From: Clostridia bacterium | GTDB taxonomy: Bacteria > Bacillota > Clostridia > Christensenellales > UBA1242 | Assembly: GCA_017408305.1 (NCBI GenBank) | Contig: JAFQUU010000038.1 | Location: 1-13,740 of the forward strand | Length of the DNA: 13,740 nt | Direction: 5' to 3' | Shown: piece by piece, positions 12,751 to 13,740 of the stretch | Layout: the number at the start of each line of letters is the position of its first letter | Numbering within the stretch: the stretch's first letter is position 1 | Notes under the pieces: model-generated | Databases searched by the model: none | The model's input: only the letters and a program-made list of their open reading frames with translations | What the model was told of the DNA's origin: nothing | Made by a program: the position numbers and the translations under genes

Positions 12751-13740
12751 TTATTTTTTTACAACTCCACTACTCAAAACATTGCTTTCAAATGTGTGCG
12801 ATATATTGGCTTCAAACTTCTTATCTAAAATTGCACTTTCAATAAGGTTGTCAAGGAGATTTTCAAAAGACAAATTTTTGAACAAAAAGTTTGCAAAACT
12901 TCCAGGGATTGAATTAATTTCGCTGACAAAAAGTTCTTCGGTATCGGTGTTATACAAAAAGTCAAACCTTACGACGCCCTTAAGTTCAAAAACGTTATAA
13001 CTTTTTAAGGCAATGTTTTTTATTTGTTTAGTTATATATGGTGGCAGTTTTTCCATCTTGTGGTTATACGCCTTTATGTTTTGCAGATATTTTTTGTCGA
13101 AATCAAAAAACTCTTGCCATGTTGGTGGCTCTGATATGCTTGATAAAACCAAGTCCTTGTTTTTCTTGTAAACTGCAATATTGATTTCTCTTAAATGTAA
13201 AACTGCTTCTTCAACCAAAATTTTGTGGTCAAAACACTTTGCGATGTCTATGGCATCTTCAAGGCTCTTACGGTCTTTACATACGCTTATACCGATCGAA
13301 CTTCCAAGGTTTGCTGGCTTTACAACCATTGGATACTCAATTTCTTTTTCAATGTCTTTTAAGATTTTTTGCTGGTTTTGTATGTAATCAGATTTTTTAA
13401 ACCAAACATATTTTGTGGTTGGCAAATTGTTTACTTCAAAAATTTCCTTGGTTAAAACTTTATCTATACAAAGTGCACTTTGCTTTACGCCACTTGATGT
13501 GTAAGGCACCTTTGACAAATCCAAAAGCCCTTGAAGCCTGCCATCTTCGCCAAAATCCCCATGGCAAGCAATAACAGCACAGTCAACCTTACAAACCTTT
13601 TTGGTTTTAAACCTGCCTTCTTTATACAAAATGTTTTGGCTGGGCCTTAAAAAAACTTCAGGATAAAGACTTTCGTTGAAGTCAATAAATTCTTGTGGAT
13701 GATTTAGTTTTTCCACTAACAGCCACTTATTTTCTTTTGT
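12751..13740 (-). CDS. ddl: D-alanine--D-alanine ligase, 5' end outside window
   Basis: This ATP-grasp enzyme makes the D-Ala-D-Ala dipeptide for peptidoglycan. The frame stays open to the right edge. The GTG at 13716 is internal, because the eight codons before it (TKENKWLL) fit the family's segment before the HG motif and the start domain is missing. Numbering from that GTG, motifs are CHGDFGEDGRLQG (51-63), PYTSSGV (71-77), the DK of IDKVLTK (84-90), VVKPANLGSSIGISV (131-145), LVEEAV (167-172), REINIAV (176-182), FFDFDKKY (203-210), RFDF (250-253) and EINSIPGS (266-273). The Lys-Tyr ending the omega loop is kept, as in true D-Ala-D-Ala enzymes. EINSIPGS departs from the usual ENxxPG[FML] form. 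A weak 5-bp stem (AAGTT/AACTT) follows the stop, so readthrough into yabP is possible. Confidence 0.9.
   Translation of the reverse strand, partial: TKENKWLLVEKLNHPQEFIDFNESLYPEVFLRPSQNILYKEGRFKTKKVCKVDCAVIACHGDFGEDGRLQGLLDLSKVPYTSSGVKQSALCIDKVLTKEIFEVNNLPTTKYVWFKKSDYIQNQQKILKDIEKEIEYPMVVKPANLGSSIGISVCKDRKSLEDAIDIAKCFDHKILVEEAVLHLREINIAVYKKNKDLVLSSISEPPTWQEFFDFDKKYLQNIKAYNHKMEKLPPYITKQIKNIALKSYNVFELKGVVRFDFLYNTDTEELFVSEINSIPGSFANFLFKNLSFENLLDNLIESAILDKKFEANISHTFESNVLSSGVVKK

Noticed and set aside
12751..13740. D-Ala-D-Lac ligase (intrinsic vancomycin resistance)
   Set aside because: The omega-loop Tyr (DKKY, residue 210 from the GTG) is retained. Lactate ligases typically have Phe or another change there, and no vanH or vanX is seen nearby.
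1..13740. CRISPR array, integrase, transposase or prophage genes
   Set aside because: No regularly spaced repeats and no recombinase or phage protein motifs appear on either strand. Gene content is chromosomal housekeeping.

Overview
The window looks like a chromosomal segment of a low-GC, endospore-forming Clostridia-type Firmicute, probably an uncultured lineage. Supporting signs are the AT-rich DNA, AGGAGG-type ribosome sites, sigma-A promoters of the TTGACA/TATAAT kind, the sporulation genes yabP and yabQ, a TIGR04086-like membrane protein beside secD-secF, and a cysteine desulfurase paired with a DUF3343 Se/S-carrier-like protein. Almost everything is on the minus strand. Nearly all stops are TAA. 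I see no phage, transposase, CRISPR, tRNA or rRNA.

Layout. 1-221: the possible end of a plus-strand gene, a strong plus-strand terminator, then a compact multi-branched inverted-repeat element. 222-4289 (minus, read right to left): secD, secF, rsmA and an unrecognised 318-residue protein, led by a clear promoter upstream of secD. 4416-4802 (plus): a TIGR04086-type membrane protein interrupted by an in-frame TAG. 4850-6612: stand-alone coaB divergent from a LysR regulator, sharing one overlapping back-to-back promoter block with two inverted repeats. 6622-8058: a TIGR01977-type cysteine desulfurase divergent from a small Se/S-carrier-like protein. 8172-9146: an unrecognised 168-residue protein, an intergenic segment that can fold as a structured RNA with its own terminator, and a DUF378 membrane protein. 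9214-12704: yabP-yabQ-lepA-hemW as one tight operon ending in a long terminator. 12751 to the right edge: a D-alanine--D-alanine ligase whose N-terminus lies outside the window.

Most genes are core housekeeping functions: protein export, rRNA modification, translation, CoA synthesis, sulfur transfer, cell wall and sporulation. The unusual points are as follows. SecD and SecF both appear to lack the membrane Asp/Arg residues of the known proton pathway. There is an unassigned structured RNA candidate between 8748 and 8931. The coaB/lysR promoters overlap completely. A hairpin upstream of the 318-residue gene buries its Shine-Dalgarno site. Finally, one gene carries an otherwise isolated nonsense codon.
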